Positions 7,446 through 16,657 are shown, counted from the stretch's first letter. The stretch is 23,348 bases of DNA from Burkholderiaceae bacterium (GCA_022701965.1 JAKONL010000166.1:1-23348), one strand, 5' to 3'. Numbers and translations: made by a program. Notes: generated by a model not told the origin, from the sequence alone.

Positions 7446-8432
7446 CTACTCGACCTTGACGTTCGCGGCCTTGATCACCTGGGCCCACTTGTCGACCTCG
7501 GCCTTCTGGAAAGCCGCGATCTGCGTGGTCGTGAGGTCCGACGGCTCCATCCCGAAGCCCTTCATCTTCTCCTGCATCTCCGGCGTCGCGAGGATCGTGC
7601 GGATCTCCTTGTGCAGCCGGTCGACGATCGGCGCGGGCGTGCCGGCCGGCACGAAGATCGCCTGCCAGGACTGGACGTCGAAGTCCGTCAGCCCGGCGAT
7701 GCCCGACTCGGCGATCGTCGGCACGTTGGGCATCGAGCCGATGCGCTTGGCGGACGTCACCGCGATCGCGCGCAGCTTGCCGCTCTGGATGTGCGGACCG
7801 GCCACGACGGTGGTGTCGAACATCATGTCGACCTGCCCGCCGATCACGTCCTGGATCGCCGGGCCGCTGCCCTTGTACGGCACGTGGGTGAACTTCACGC
7901 CCGACTTGTAGGCCAGCAGTTCGAGCGCCAGGTGCTGCGAGGTGCCGGTACCCGCCGACGCCGACGAGAGGCCTCCCGGCTTCGCCTTGCTTGCATCCAG
8001 CACGTCCTTGAGCGTCTTGTACGGGCTCGCCTGGTTGACCACCAGCACCACCGGGTTGGTGCCGATCAGCGTGACCGGTGCGAACGACTTGATCGGGTCG
8101 TAGCCGATCTTCGGATACAGGCTCACGTTGATGGCGTGCGAGCTGATCGTGCCGCCGAGCAGCGTGTAGCCGTCCGGCGCGGCGCGCGACGCGGCCTCGG
8201 AACCGACGCTGCCGCCGGCACCCGCGCGGTTGTCGACGATCACCGAGGTGCCCAGCACCGTGCCGAGCTTCTGGCTGATGAGCCGCCCCAGCACGTCGGT
8301 CGTGCCGCCGGCCGGGAACGGCACCAGGTAGGTCACGGCCTTGCCGGTGGGCCAGGTGGCCTGCGCGAAGGCGGGGAGGGCGGCGGCGGCGAAGGAAGCG
8401 GCGGCGGTCTGGATGAGGGTGCGGCGTTGCAT
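7446..8432 (-). CDS. Bug/TctC-family periplasmic solute-binding protein (left arm)
   Basis: This 328-residue exported protein starts MQRRTLIQTAAASFAAAALPAFA|Q, split here as a signal peptide of 23 residues with two arginines. The mature part has the family hallmarks: VPFPAGGTTDVLGRL just after the start, NRAGAGGSVG, the SRAAPDGYTLL turn, and VPYKGSGPAIQDVIGGQVD in the middle. Bug proteins bind small carboxylates in a closed cleft and normally feed a TctAB permease, but none is encoded nearby, so this is an orphan. A clear AGGAG lies 8 bp upstream of the ATG. It is the last gene of the long minus-strand operon, 51 bp after the SDR gene, and ends near the convergent siderophore operon. Binding of a uronate, aldarate or lactone is inferred from its place only. 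Confidence 0.9.
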   Translation of the reverse strand: MQRRTLIQTAAASFAAAALPAFAQATWPTGKAVTYLVPFPAGGTTDVLGRLISQKLGTVLGTSVIVDNRAGAGGSVGSEAASRAAPDGYTLLGGTISSHAINVSLYPKIGYDPIKSFAPVTLIGTNPVVLVVNQASPYKTLKDVLDASKAKPGGLSSASAGTGTSQHLALELLAYKSGVKFTHVPYKGSGPAIQDVIGGQVDMMFDTTVVAGPHIQSGKLRAIAVTSAKRIGSMPNVPTIAESGIAGLTDFDVQSWQAIFVPAGTPAPIVDRLHKEIRTILATPEMQEKMKGFGMEPSDLTTTQIAAFQKAEVDKWAQVIKAANVKVE

Positions 8433-8483
8433 GGGGATGTCTCCTGGGGTTCTGTGAAATGAGTGGCGGCCGGCGCGGACCGC

Positions 8484-9248
8484 TCAAGGCATGTACTGCC
8501 CGCCGTTGACTTCGAGGATCTGCCCCGTGACGTAGCCCGACAGTTGCTCCGAGGCCAGGTACAGGAACGCGCCCGCACACTCGTCGGGCTCGCCGATCCG
8601 CGCCATCGGAATGCCCGCGCGCATGGATTCGAGCATCGCCGGCGTCGAGAAGCGGTCGTGGAACGGCGTCTGGATCACGCCTGGCGCGACCGCGTTGACG
8701 CGGATGCGGTCCGGCGCCAGTTCCTTGGCCAGGCCGCGCGTCGCGGTGCTCACGAATCCTTTGGCGCCGGCGTACAGGTAGGCGCCCGGGCCGCCGCCGT
8801 TGCGCGCTGCCACCGACGTCACGTTGATGATGCTGCCGCCCTTGCCGCGCGAGCGCATCGGCACGACCACCTCGCGGCAGAACGCCAGCACCGAGCGCGC
8901 GTTGATCTGCAGCACGTCGTCGAAGAGCGCGTCGTCGAACTCCGCGATCGGCACGCGCTTGACCAGGCTGCCGGCGTTGTTGACCAGGATGTCGATGTGG
9001 CCCAGCCGTTCGTGCGCCTCGCGCACGATGCGCACGATCGCCGCGTTGTCGCGCACGTCGCCCTGCACCGCGAAGGCTTCGCCACCGGCCGCGACGATGG
9101 TTTCCACCACTTTCTGAGCCTCGGCCGCCGACCGGTTGTAGTGCACCGCCACGCGCACGCCGCGCGCACCGAAGGCGATGGCGGCCGCGGCGCCGATGCC
9201 GGTGCTGGCACCGGTGATGAGTGCGGTCTGGCCCTTCAGATCTTCCAT
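8484..9248 (-). CDS. SDR-family NAD(P)-dependent oxidoreductase
   Basis: This 254-residue classical short-chain dehydrogenase has the cofactor motif TGASTGIG (12-19), NNAG (90-93), and the catalytic set Asn116, Ser145, Tyr159 and Lys163 (YAGAK). Arg39 in HYNRS after the second strand suggests preference for NADP over NAD. The C-terminus ends GQILEVNGGQYMP, as in glucose-1-dehydrogenase and 3-oxoacyl-ACP-reductase-like members. AAGGAG stands 6 bp upstream of the ATG. It lies 28 bp after garD in the uronate operon, so a sugar acid or keto sugar acid is a likely substrate, but the known pathway from uronate to 2-oxoglutarate needs no further oxidoreductase. It may bring another substrate (for example an aldonate or a ketouronate) into the route. 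Exact reaction unknown. Confidence 0.88.
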   Translation of the reverse strand: MEDLKGQTALITGASTGIGAAAAIAFGARGVRVAVHYNRSAAEAQKVVETIVAAGGEAFAVQGDVRDNAAIVRIVREAHERLGHIDILVNNAGSLVKRVPIAEFDDALFDDVLQINARSVLAFCREVVVPMRSRGKGGSIINVTSVAARNGGGPGAYLYAGAKGFVSTATRGLAKELAPDRIRVNAVAPGVIQTPFHDRFSTPAMLESMRAGIPMARIGEPDECAGAFLYLASEQLSGYVTGQILEVNGGQYMP

Positions 9249-9276
9249 GTCGTCTCCTTGGTTCGTTGGCAGGGAT

Positions 9277-10869
9277 TCAGGTCACCGGTGCCGGGTTGAA
9301 CAGCACCAGCGCGTTGTGCAGCTTCCACTGCTCGGCCCAGGTCTTCTTTCGTCCGCTCGCCACGTCGAGCATCAGCCGGAACAGCTCCCAGCCCATGTCC
9401 TCGATGGTGGCCTCGCCGTCGGCGATGCGGCCCGCGTTCACGTCCATCAGGTCGTGCCAGCGGCGCGCGAGATCGCTGCGCGTCGCGACCTTGATGACCG
9501 GCACCTCGGCCAGGCCGTAGGGCGTGCCGCGCCCGGTCGTGAATACATGCAGGTTGATGCCCGCGGCCAGCTGCAGCGTGCCGCAGATGAAGTCGCTCGC
9601 CGGCGTGGCCGCATACACCAGGCCGCGCTCGATGCCGCGGTCGCGCAGGCTCTGGCCGGGCGAGATCACGCCGGAGATCGGCGCGCTGCCGCTCTTGACG
9701 ATCGAGCCCATCGCCTTCTCGACGATGTTCGACAGTCCGCCCTTCTTGTTGCCCGGCGTGGTGTTCGCGCTGCGGTCGACGCGGCCCTTGTCGAGGTAGG
9801 CGTCGTACCAGGCCATCTCCCTGATCATGTCCTCGGCGACGGCCGGCGTGCTCGCGCGCGAGGTCAGCTGGTCGATGCCGTCGCGCACCTCGGTCACTTC
9901 CGAGAACATCACGGTCGCGCCGGCGCGCACCAGCAGATCGGTGCAGAAACCCACCGCCGGGTTGGCCGTGACGCCGGAGAACGCGTCGCTGCCGCCGCAC
10001 TGCACGCCCACCACCAGTTCGCTGGCGGGCACCGTCTCGCGCTGCCGGGCGTTCAGGCGTTCGAGGTGTTCCTCGGCCTGGCGCAGGATCGATTCGATCA
10101 TCGACATGAAGCCGACATGCGCGTCGTCCTGCAGGCAGACCACGTCGAGCTTCGGACTCGCGCTGTCGCCGATGTCGGCCACGTTGCGCTCGTCGACCAG
10201 CGGGATGCTGCCCGGCGGCAGCAGGCGCTCGGGCTGCAGCTTCTCGCAGCCCAGGCTGATCACCATCACCTCGCCGCCGAAGTTCGGGTTCAGCGTGATG
10301 TTGCGCAGCGTGCGGATCGGGATGACCGCGTCGGGCGCGTCGATGGCGACGCCGCAGCCGTAGCTGTGCGACAGGCCCACCACGTCGTCGACGTTCGGGT
10401 ACTTCGGCAGCAGCTCGGCCTTGATGCGCTGCACCGCGAAGTCGACCACGCCGGCCACGCACTGCACGGTCTGCGTGATGGCCAGGATGTTGCGCGAGCC
10501 GACCGAGCCGTCGAGGTTGCGATAGCCCTCGAAGGTGTAGCCGTCGAGCGGCGGCAGCTCGGGTGCCCGCACCGTGGCGATCGGCAGGCCCTCGAGCGAG
10601 CGCGCCTCGGGCATCTGCAGCAGGCGCTCGTGCACCCAGCTGCCCGCGGGAATCGGCTTGAGCGCGTAGCCGATCGGCACGTCGTAGCGCCGCACGATGC
10701 CGCCTTCGGGAATGTCTTCGAGCGCCACCTTGTGCGCCTGCGGCACCTTGTCGACCAGCACGAGGCCGGAGGCGAGCACGGTGCCCGCGGGCAGCCCGCC
10801 GTCGTTGGCGACGATCGCGACGTTGTCGGCCGCGTGCATGCGGATGGTGAGGGGAGGGTTGGTCATCAT
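9277..10869 (-). CDS. garD: Galactarate dehydratase (UxaA/GarD family)
   Basis: GarD removes water from meso-galactarate to give 5-dehydro-4-deoxy-D-glucarate. The 530 residues are close to E. coli GarD (about 523). The N-terminal part (about 11-95) looks like the SAF domain of the family; then come [13 protein letters not shown] (115-127), SHSYGCG (167-173), LGCEK (206-210) and QCGGSD (290-295), all typical of UxaA/GarD enzymes, with Cys and His likely in metal binding. Altronate dehydratase (UxaA) is the main alternative, but the presence of udh and kdgD, and the absence of uxaB/uxaC, favour galactarate. The ATG at 10867-10869 overlaps the previous stop as ATGA; a second ATG follows immediately at 10864-10866. 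It is part of the minus-strand operon. Confidence 0.9.
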   Translation of the reverse strand: MMTNPPLTIRMHAADNVAIVANDGGLPAGTVLASGLVLVDKVPQAHKVALEDIPEGGIVRRYDVPIGYALKPIPAGSWVHERLLQMPEARSLEGLPIATVRAPELPPLDGYTFEGYRNLDGSVGSRNILAITQTVQCVAGVVDFAVQRIKAELLPKYPNVDDVVGLSHSYGCGVAIDAPDAVIPIRTLRNITLNPNFGGEVMVISLGCEKLQPERLLPPGSIPLVDERNVADIGDSASPKLDVVCLQDDAHVGFMSMIESILRQAEEHLERLNARQRETVPASELVVGVQCGGSDAFSGVTANPAVGFCTDLLVRAGATVMFSEVTEVRDGIDQLTSRASTPAVAEDMIREMAWYDAYLDKGRVDRSANTTPGNKKGGLSNIVEKAMGSIVKSGSAPISGVISPGQSLRDRGIERGLVYAATPASDFICGTLQLAAGINLHVFTTGRGTPYGLAEVPVIKVATRSDLARRWHDLMDVNAGRIADGEATIEDMGWELFRLMLDVASGRKKTWAEQWKLHNALVLFNPAPVT

Positions 10870-11960
10870 GGGAAATCTACGATCTCGACCCAGTTCGGGT
10901 TCTTGCCGGCGGGAAAGCGCACAGGCGTTCCGGGGATACCGGTCGACGGATCGATCGGATGCAGCGACACGCTGTTCGAGTCCTGCCCCGCCGCCACCAG
11001 GAAGCGGCCGGTGCCGTCGACGGCGAAGCCGCGCGGCGTCTTCTCGGTCGGCACCTGGCCGAGCGGCGTCAGCTGGCCGGTGGTGCCGTCGACGCGGAAG
11101 CTCGACAGCGTGCTGGACGTGCGCTCCGAGGCGTAGAGCGTGCGCCCGTCGGGCGACAGGTGCAGGTCGGCGCCCCAGGGCTTGCCGGTGAAGCCCTCCG
11201 GCAGCGTGGTGGTGCGCTGCACCTCGCGCAGCGTGCCGAGCGAAGCGTCATAGGCCATCACGTGCAGCGCCGCGTCGAGCTCGTCGACGACATACATGTG
11301 GCGCTGCGACCTGTCCCAGACGAAGTGCCGCGGGCCGGATGGGGCGCCGGACCGTGCCGGCTCGACCGGGGTCAGCGCGGGCGTGTGGTCCTCGAGTCGG
11401 CCGGTCGTCGCATCGAAGCGCCAGGCGCGGAGGTGGTCGCCGCCCAGGCTGGTGGCGAAGACGTGGCGGTTGCCCGCATCGGCATGGATCGCGTGCGCGT
11501 TGGGCGCGGTCGCGACCAGCTGCTGCACCGCACCCACGGTGCCGTCGGCGGCGATGCCGTTGACGGTGATCTTGTGGCCGCCGTAGGAGGCCGCGAACAG
11601 CCAGCGCCCGGTGGCGTCGGTGTCGATGTGGGCCATGCTGTCGGCCAGCGCCGCCTCGCCGAGCCTGCGCAGCTTGCCGCTGGCCGGATCGATCGCGAGG
11701 CTGACGACGCGAAACGGCTGCGAGCGCAGCGCCACGTAGAGCACGCGCCGGTCCGGCGAGACCGCCATCGGCATCGCCATGCCGCCGAGCGGCACGGTCT
11801 CGACGCTCGCGAGGCTGGAGGCGGCGCGGTCGAGCGCGTAGACCGAGACGTCGGCGCTGTCCGCGTTGGAGACGTAGACCCAGGTCGCCGCGGCGGCCGG
11901 CGCGACCGCCGCGAGCGCCGTGGTCGCCGCGAGGGCGAGCGCCGCGCTGCGCAGCCTCAT
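10866..11960 (-). CDS. Exported beta-propeller lactonase (Pgl-like, 7-bladed)
   Basis: This 364-residue protein belongs to the lactonase/6-phosphogluconolactonase (YbhE-like) beta-propeller family, with blade-like repeats such as [49 protein letters not shown] and [17 protein letters not shown]. In this locus it should open aldaro- or uronolactones rather than 6-phosphogluconolactone; the name uxuF has, as I recall, been used for propeller lactonases of hexuronate pathways. It starts with a clean signal peptide (basic RLR, then an Ala/Leu-rich stretch, cleavage near AAA|TWVY at residue 25), so it should act in the periplasm, unlike the cytoplasmic SMP-30 enzyme of the same operon. Its ATG overlaps the dctM stop (ATGA) and its stop overlaps garD (ATGA), so translation of all three is probably coupled. 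Confidence 0.85.
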   Translation of the reverse strand: MRLRSAALALAATTALAAVAPAAAATWVYVSNADSADVSVYALDRAASSLASVETVPLGGMAMPMAVSPDRRVLYVALRSQPFRVVSLAIDPASGKLRRLGEAALADSMAHIDTDATGRWLFAASYGGHKITVNGIAADGTVGAVQQLVATAPNAHAIHADAGNRHVFATSLGGDHLRAWRFDATTGRLEDHTPALTPVEPARSGAPSGPRHFVWDRSQRHMYVVDELDAALHVMAYDASLGTLREVQRTTTLPEGFTGKPWGADLHLSPDGRTLYASERTSSTLSSFRVDGTTGQLTPLGQVPTEKTPRGFAVDGTGRFLVAAGQDSNSVSLHPIDPSTGIPGTPVRFPAGKNPNWVEIVDFP

Positions 11961-13252
11961 CGCACGACCATGAACATGCTCGGCAGCCAGGTCGAGAACG
12001 CCGGCACGAAGGTCACCAGGCCGAGCGCGAAGATCAGCGCGCCGTAGAACGGCCAGATCGTGCGCATCACCGTGCCCACCGACACCCCGCCGATCGCGCA
12101 GCCGACGAACTGCGTCGTGCCCACCGGCGGCGTGTTCAGGCCGAGCGCGCAGTTGATCAGCAGCACGATGCCGAACTGCACCGAGGTCATGCCGTACTGC
12201 TGCGCGATCGGCAGGAAGATCGGCGTGCACAGCAGGATGGTCGCGGCCATGTCCAGGAAGGTGCCCAGCACGAACAGGATCACGTTGATCATCAGGAAGA
12301 TCAGCCACGGCGTGCTGGTGATCTGCGAGAGCATCTGCCCGGTGAGCTCGGCCACGCCGTAGAGGCTGATGAGATAGCCGAAGGTGCTGGAGATCCCGAT
12401 CAGGAGCAGGATCACGCCGGTGGTGCGCACCGCCTTCGCGGCCGCCTTGATGAAGTGCTCCCACTTCAGCGTGCGGTACAGGAAGACGGTCAGCGCCAGC
12501 GCGTAGAGCACGGCCACCGCGGCCGATTCGGTCGCCGTGAAGATGCCCGAGAGGATGCCGCCCAGGATCAGCACCACGATGAACAGGCCCGGCAGCGCCG
12601 CCGCGAACGAGCGCGCGACGATCGCCCAGCCGGGGAAGGTGCCGGCCGGATAGCCGCGCTTCACGGCCACGAGATAGGCCGCCGCGAGGTTGCTGATCGT
12701 GAGGATGGCCGCCGGCAGCAGCGCCGCGAGGATCAGCGCCGCGATCGACACCTTGCCGCCGGCCGCGAGCGAATAGATGATCAGGTTGTGGCTGGTCGGC
12801 ATCAGGGCGCCGACGAGCGCCGCGTGGGTCGTCACGTTGACCGCGTAGTCGGCGTGATAGCCCTCCTTCTTCATCATCGGGATCATCACGGCGCCCATCG
12901 CCGAGACGTCCGCCACCGGCGAACCCGAAACGCCGCCGAACAGCGTGCAGGCCACCACGTTCGACATGCCCAGGCCGCCGCGCACGTGGCCGATCAGGTC
13001 GCGCGCGAAGTTGACGATGCGGTCGGCGATGCCGCCGTAGAGCATGAGCTCGCCGGCGAAGATGAAGAACGGGATCGCCAGGAACGAGAAGATGCCCATG
13101 CCGGAGGTCATCTGCTGGAAGCCGACCGCCAGCGGCAGGCCTTCGTAGGCCAGCGTGGCGAGCGCCGAGAGGCCGATGGAGAACGCGACGGGCACGCCCA
13201 GCAGCAGGAAGAGCGTGAACGACACGCACAGGATGAGAAGCGGGACGGTCAT
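11957..13252 (-). CDS. TRAP transporter large permease (DctM family)
   Basis: This 431-residue polytopic membrane protein is the sodium-coupled transport subunit of a TRAP transporter. It shows DctM hallmarks: GVPVAFSIGLSAL near residue 19, AIPFFIFAGELM near 59-70, GGVSGSPVADVSAMGAVMIPMM near 105-127 and, late, NCALGLNTPPVGTTQFVGCAI near 365-385. About eleven to twelve hydrophobic segments can be counted. The substrate is set by the DctP protein encoded upstream, here probably a hexuronate or aldarate. The ATG at 13250-13252 has a weak GGAAA site 7 bp upstream. Unusually, it is separated from dctQ by about 112 bp that hold a hairpin-rich repeat; dctQ and dctM are more often adjacent or fused. 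Confidence 0.95.
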   Translation of the reverse strand: MTVPLLILCVSFTLFLLLGVPVAFSIGLSALATLAYEGLPLAVGFQQMTSGMGIFSFLAIPFFIFAGELMLYGGIADRIVNFARDLIGHVRGGLGMSNVVACTLFGGVSGSPVADVSAMGAVMIPMMKKEGYHADYAVNVTTHAALVGALMPTSHNLIIYSLAAGGKVSIAALILAALLPAAILTISNLAAAYLVAVKRGYPAGTFPGWAIVARSFAAALPGLFIVVLILGGILSGIFTATESAAVAVLYALALTVFLYRTLKWEHFIKAAAKAVRTTGVILLLIGISSTFGYLISLYGVAELTGQMLSQITSTPWLIFLMINVILFVLGTFLDMAATILLCTPIFLPIAQQYGMTSVQFGIVLLINCALGLNTPPVGTTQFVGCAIGGVSVGTVMRTIWPFYGALIFALGLVTFVPAFSTWLPSMFMVVR

Positions 13253-13270
13253 TTGTATTTTCCAGAAACA

Positions 13271-13360
13271 CCGCGGAACCGGCTTTGCCGGGCTGCTGGT
13301 GTTGCCCCCTGCAAGGGGGTTGGCGGAGCGACACGAAGTGCGCGAAGACTGGGGGTGTGC
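13271..13360. repeat. Hairpin-rich intergenic element between dctQ and dctM
   Basis: This non-coding stretch contains two tight stem-loops: CCGGC-TTT-GCCGG (13279-13291) and CCCCCT-GCA-AGGGGG (13305-13319). They are followed by GGCGGAGCGACACGAAGTGC (13322-13341) and a G-run at 13351-13355 that could pair with the C-run at 13305-13309 instead. I recall this string as a dispersed intergenic repeat in Variovorax/Acidovorax-like genomes. No second copy is in the window, so repeat status rests on memory. In the operon mRNA it may act as an attenuator or as a stabilising hairpin. Confidence 0.5.
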
Positions 13361-13364
13361 ATAT

Positions 13365-13853
13365 CTATCCCCAGGCGGGTTCCACTTCGCGGCCGCGGGC
13401 CAGGGCGATGATGTGTTCGATCGAGAACATGACGATCAGCACGCCGGCGATGGTCGCCGGCACGTACTTCCAGCCTTCGGAGATCCACAGCGTCGGCAGG
13501 CGATAGTCCCATACCGACTCGGCCAGCAGGGCGCAGTTCCAGGCCATCGCGGCGCCGAACACCATCACCAGGAGGTGGATCAGGTATTCCATCTTCAGGC
13601 GCAGCCAGTCGGGCGCGAGCACCAGGAACGATTCGAGGCCGATGTGGCCCGCGTCGCGCACGCCGACGGCGACGCCGAACATCGTCACGTAGAGCACCAG
13701 GAGCAGCGCCAGGCTCTCGGCCCAGGTGGGCGTGTTGTTGAGGACATAGCGGCCGAACACCTGCCAGGTCACGGCGCAGATCACTGCGACGAGGCCGACG
13801 ATGCCCAGCCACATGCAGACGCGCGCGAGCGTCCTGCAGAGGCGGGTGTACAT
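13365..13853 (-). CDS. TRAP transporter small permease (DctQ family)
   Basis: This 162-residue protein has four hydrophobic helices and the DctQ signature TWQVFGRYVLNNTPTWAESL near residues 29-48, followed by LLVLYVTMFGVAVGVRDAGHIGLE. DctQ is an obligate partner of DctM in TRAP transporters and is thought to shape the elevator-type permease and the docking site for the binding protein. The gene starts 19 bp after the dctP stop without a strong ribosome site. The C-terminus (ARGREVEPAWG) is cytoplasmic in the usual model. It belongs to the uronate operon. Confidence 0.93.
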   Translation of the reverse strand: MYTRLCRTLARVCMWLGIVGLVAVICAVTWQVFGRYVLNNTPTWAESLALLLVLYVTMFGVAVGVRDAGHIGLESFLVLAPDWLRLKMEYLIHLLVMVFGAAMAWNCALLAESVWDYRLPTLWISEGWKYVPATIAGVLIVMFSIEHIIALARGREVEPAWG

Positions 13854-13872
13854 GGGACGGGTTCCGGTGCGG

Positions 13873-14859
13873 TTACTTGGTGTCCTGGACGCGCTTGACC
13901 AGGTCCTTCAGGCGCGCGTCGGTGATGAACTTGTCGTACACCGGCTTCATGGCCGCCTGGAACGGGGCCTTGTCGATGTCGATAATCTCGGCGCCGCCGG
14001 CCTTCACGGTGGCGAGCGACTTCACCTCGCGCTCCTCCCACTGCTTGCGCATGTAGGGCACCGATTCCTTGGCGGCCTGGCGGATCCAGCCCTGCTCCTC
14101 GGGCGAGAGCTTGTCCCAGACGCGCTTGGAGAACAGCAGCATCTCCGGCGCCATCGAGTGTTCGGTCTTGGTGTAGTACTTGGCGACCTCGAAGGCGCGC
14201 GCGCTCTCGTAGGTCGGATAGTTGTTCTCGGCGGCGTCGATCAGGCCGGTCTTCAGGCCCGTGTAGACCTCGCCCATGGGCATCGGCGTGGCGTTGGCGC
14301 CCATCGCCTCGATCATCGATACCCAGAGGTCCGACTGCTGCACGCGGACCTTCAGGCCCTTCATGTCGGCGAAATTGCGCACCGCGCGCTTGGCCGTGAA
14401 CATGGAGCGGGCGCCGCTGTCGTAGTAGGCCAGGCCCACGAAGCCCTGCTTCTCGCACGACTTCAGGATCTCCTCGCCGACCGGGCCGTCGAGCACCTTG
14501 TGCAGGTGGTCGACCGAGCGGAACAGGAACGGCAGCGTCGGCACCTGCGTCTCGGCGCAGATGTTGTTCATCGGCGCGATGTTCACGCGCACCATCGACA
14601 GGGCGCCGATCTTGGTCTGCTCGATGGTGTCCTTCTCCTGGCCGAGCGAGCTGTTGTTGAACACCTTGATGGTGTGCTTGCCGCCCGAGAGCGCCTTGAG
14701 CCGCTCGCTCATGAACTTCACGGCGGTGACGGTCGGGTAGTCGTCCGGATGGATGTCGGCCGAGCGGAATTCGGTCGCGCCGGCGCTGGATGCCGCGAGG
14801 CCTCCAAGGGCGGCGGTAGCGGCACAGGTGATGGCGAGGAGGGTGCGTTGGAGCTTCAT
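13873..14859 (-). CDS. TRAP transporter solute-binding protein (DctP family)
   Basis: This 328-residue periplasmic receptor has a signal peptide of about 28 residues (basic KLQR, Ala/Leu core, cleavage near AGA|TEF). Family marks include [21 protein letters not shown] near 67-87, the conserved arginine region MKGLKVRVQ with Arg172, which in DctP proteins forms the salt bridge with the ligand carboxylate, and [18 protein letters not shown] near 210-225. The position directly after udh and an SMP-30 lactonase points to D-galacturonate, D-glucuronate or the matching aldarates as ligand; DctP proteins for such ligands are known. The ATG at 14857-14859 gives a normal signal peptide. It is third in the minus-strand operon. 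Confidence 0.94.
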   Translation of the reverse strand: MKLQRTLLAITCAATAALGGLAASSAGATEFRSADIHPDDYPTVTAVKFMSERLKALSGGKHTIKVFNNSSLGQEKDTIEQTKIGALSMVRVNIAPMNNICAETQVPTLPFLFRSVDHLHKVLDGPVGEEILKSCEKQGFVGLAYYDSGARSMFTAKRAVRNFADMKGLKVRVQQSDLWVSMIEAMGANATPMPMGEVYTGLKTGLIDAAENNYPTYESARAFEVAKYYTKTEHSMAPEMLLFSKRVWDKLSPEEQGWIRQAAKESVPYMRKQWEEREVKSLATVKAGGAEIIDIDKAPFQAAMKPVYDKFITDARLKDLVKRVQDTK

Positions 14860-14888
14860 GGGTCGTCTCGGTTTGTCGGTCTTGGATA

Positions 14889-15788
14889 TCAGAAATTGCA
14901 GGCCGCCTCGGGCAGCCCCCGCACTCCGGGGCGAAGGGCGAAAAGGCCGCCGGCGAGCGGCTGGTCGGAGAGGTCGCCGCCCGGGCGGATCGAGGTCACG
15001 AAGAGCGTGTCGAGCCCCGCACCGCCGAAGGCGCACATCGCGGGCTTCTTCACCGGCACGGCGAGCGAGCGGTCGAGCCGGCCGTCGGGCGTGAAGCGGT
15101 GCACCAGACCGGCGTCGTTGCCGCAGATCCAGTAGCAGCCGTCGGCATCGACGGCGGCACCGTCGGGCCGCCCGGGCAGGGGCGCCATGTCGACGAACAG
15201 GCGGCGGCCGTGCGGCGTGCCGGTGTCGATGTCGTAGTCGAAGGCCCAGATCTTCTGGACCGAGGGGTGCGAATCCGACAGGTACATCGTGCGGCCGTCG
15301 GGGCTGAAGCCCAGGCCGTTGGGCACGACCATCGCGGCGAGCTCGAGCCGCAACGCCACCTCGGCATGCACGTCGGCCTGGTAGCGGTAGAGCCGGCCGA
15401 CATCGCTGCCCGCGGCCATGTCCATCAGCATCGTGCCGGCCCAGAAGCGGCCCTGCCGGTCGCAGCGGCCGTCGTTGAAGCGCATGCCCGGCGCGGCGTG
15501 CGGCGCGCGGGTCAGCGGCGTGGCGGCGAGCGTGCCGTCGTCGCGCGTGGCGATCGCGAACAGGCCGCTTTCCATGCCGGCGATCCACTGCCCCGGCCGG
15601 CCGGCGCGCGGTGCGACGCAGGCGAGCATCTCGTCGCCGGTCCATGTCGTGTGAGCGCCGGTCGCGGGCGTCCAGCGGTGGAGCTGCCTGGCCGGAATGT
15701 CGACCCAGTAGAGCGCCTGCTCGGCTTCCAGCCAGACCGGGCTCTCGCCGGTCGCGTTGCGCGCATCGAGGACGAGTTCGGCCTGCAT
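14889..15788 (-). CDS. SMP-30/gluconolactonase-family aldarolactone hydrolase
   Basis: This 299-residue cytoplasmic beta-propeller enzyme shows the full metal site of SMP-30 lactonases: Glu15 (GESPVW), Asn157 ([11 protein letters not shown]) and Asp209 (GRPDGAAVD), plus Asn105 in [17 protein letters not shown], which contacts substrate in relatives. No signal peptide is present. Udh produces an aldarolactone, and this gene begins 11 bp after udh, so hydrolysis of that lactone to galactarate or glucarate is the best reading; the name uxuL has, as I recall, been used for such enzymes. The ATG at 15786-15788 places GESPVW at the usual distance. Alternatives in the family are gluconolactonase and arabinonolactonase; the context argues against them. 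Confidence 0.9.
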   Translation of the reverse strand: MQAELVLDARNATGESPVWLEAEQALYWVDIPARQLHRWTPATGAHTTWTGDEMLACVAPRAGRPGQWIAGMESGLFAIATRDDGTLAATPLTRAPHAAPGMRFNDGRCDRQGRFWAGTMLMDMAAGSDVGRLYRYQADVHAEVALRLELAAMVVPNGLGFSPDGRTMYLSDSHPSVQKIWAFDYDIDTGTPHGRRLFVDMAPLPGRPDGAAVDADGCYWICGNDAGLVHRFTPDGRLDRSLAVPVKKPAMCAFGGAGLDTLFVTSIRPGGDLSDQPLAGGLFALRPGVRGLPEAACNF

Positions 15789-15799
15789 GGTCGGCTCGC

Positions 15800-16630
15800 T
15801 CAGGCGAACGGGCCCTGGGCGGTGAAGCCGCCGCCCTGGTAGACCGCGTTCGGGTCGTCCGCAGCCACCGGCGGCTGCGCCTCGATCTCGTCGCGGAACA
15901 CCTCCGAAGTGTCCTGCGGCACGAAGCCCAGGTGCGCGGCCTGCGCGTTGTCCCACCAGACGTCTCGGTTGGCCGACATGCCGTAGACGATCGTGTGCTT
16001 CACGTCCGGCGTGAACAGCGACTTCTCGATCAGCGTCGTCAGGTCGCGGTAGCTCAGCCAGGTGCTCATCATCCGGCGGTTGTGCGGCTTGGGGAACGAG
16101 GAGCCGATGCGGATGCTGACGGTCTCGATGCCGTAACGGTCGAAATAGAACTGCGCCATGTCCTCGCCGAAGGACTTCGACAGGCCGTAGTAGCCGTCGG
16201 GGCGCTTGCGCACCCCGGCGTCGATCTCCTCGTCCTGCCTGTAGAAGCCGATCACGTGGTTCGAGCTCGCGAACACGATGCGCTTCGCACCATGGCGACG
16301 GGCGGCCTCGTAGACGTGGAACACGCCGCGGATGTTGCCTTCGAGCACTTCCTCGAACGGCCGCTCCACCGAGACGCCGCCCAGGTGGACGATGGCGTCG
16401 CAGCCCTCGACCAGCGCGTCGACGGCGGCCTTGTCGGAAAGATCGCAGACCACGACCTCCTCGTGCGGGCCGGTCGCCGGAGCCATCGGCGCGATGTCCG
16501 AGAGCCGGATCACGTCGGCGAACGGTGCGAGACGCTCGCGCAGTTCCTTGCCGAGGCCGCCGGCCGCGCCGGTCAGCAGCAGGCGAGGCAGTTTGCGCGC
16601 GTCGATGGAGGTGGCGGTCGGATCGCTCAT
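15800..16630 (-). CDS. udh: Uronate dehydrogenase (NAD-dependent)
   Basis: Udh oxidises D-galacturonate or D-glucuronate at C1 to the aldarolactone using NAD. The 276-residue extended-SDR protein has TGAAGGLG (20-27), Asp45 after the second strand (NAD preference), [19 protein letters not shown] (82-100), [11 protein letters not shown] (120-130) and the catalytic pair Tyr148/Lys152 (YGLSK). These strings closely match the characterised Udh of Agrobacterium and Pseudomonas as I remember them. It is about 10 residues longer at the N-terminus than those enzymes; a later start is not available as ATG before the Rossmann motif. It is the first gene of the long minus-strand operon, divergent from gntR, with a palindromic operator candidate 28 bp upstream. 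Confidence 0.93.
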   Translation of the reverse strand: MSDPTATSIDARKLPRLLLTGAAGGLGKELRERLAPFADVIRLSDIAPMAPATGPHEEVVVCDLSDKAAVDALVEGCDAIVHLGGVSVERPFEEVLEGNIRGVFHVYEAARRHGAKRIVFASSNHVIGFYRQDEEIDAGVRKRPDGYYGLSKSFGEDMAQFYFDRYGIETVSIRIGSSFPKPHNRRMMSTWLSYRDLTTLIEKSLFTPDVKHTIVYGMSANRDVWWDNAQAAHLGFVPQDTSEVFRDEIEAQPPVAADDPNAVYQGGGFTAQGPFA

Positions 16631-16657
16631 CGGTGTCTCGTCTCTCGATAGTTATCT

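Noticed and set aside
9178..11136. A 652-codon open frame opposite garD and the start of the lactonase
   Set aside because: No domain is recognisable and the sequence is His/Asp/Arg-rich, while both opposing genes have complete family motifs and overlapping start/stop codons.
13271..13360. Insertion sequence remnant between dctQ and dctM
   Set aside because: There is no transposase fragment, no long terminal inverted repeat and no target duplication; the stem-loops fit a short dispersed intergenic repeat better.
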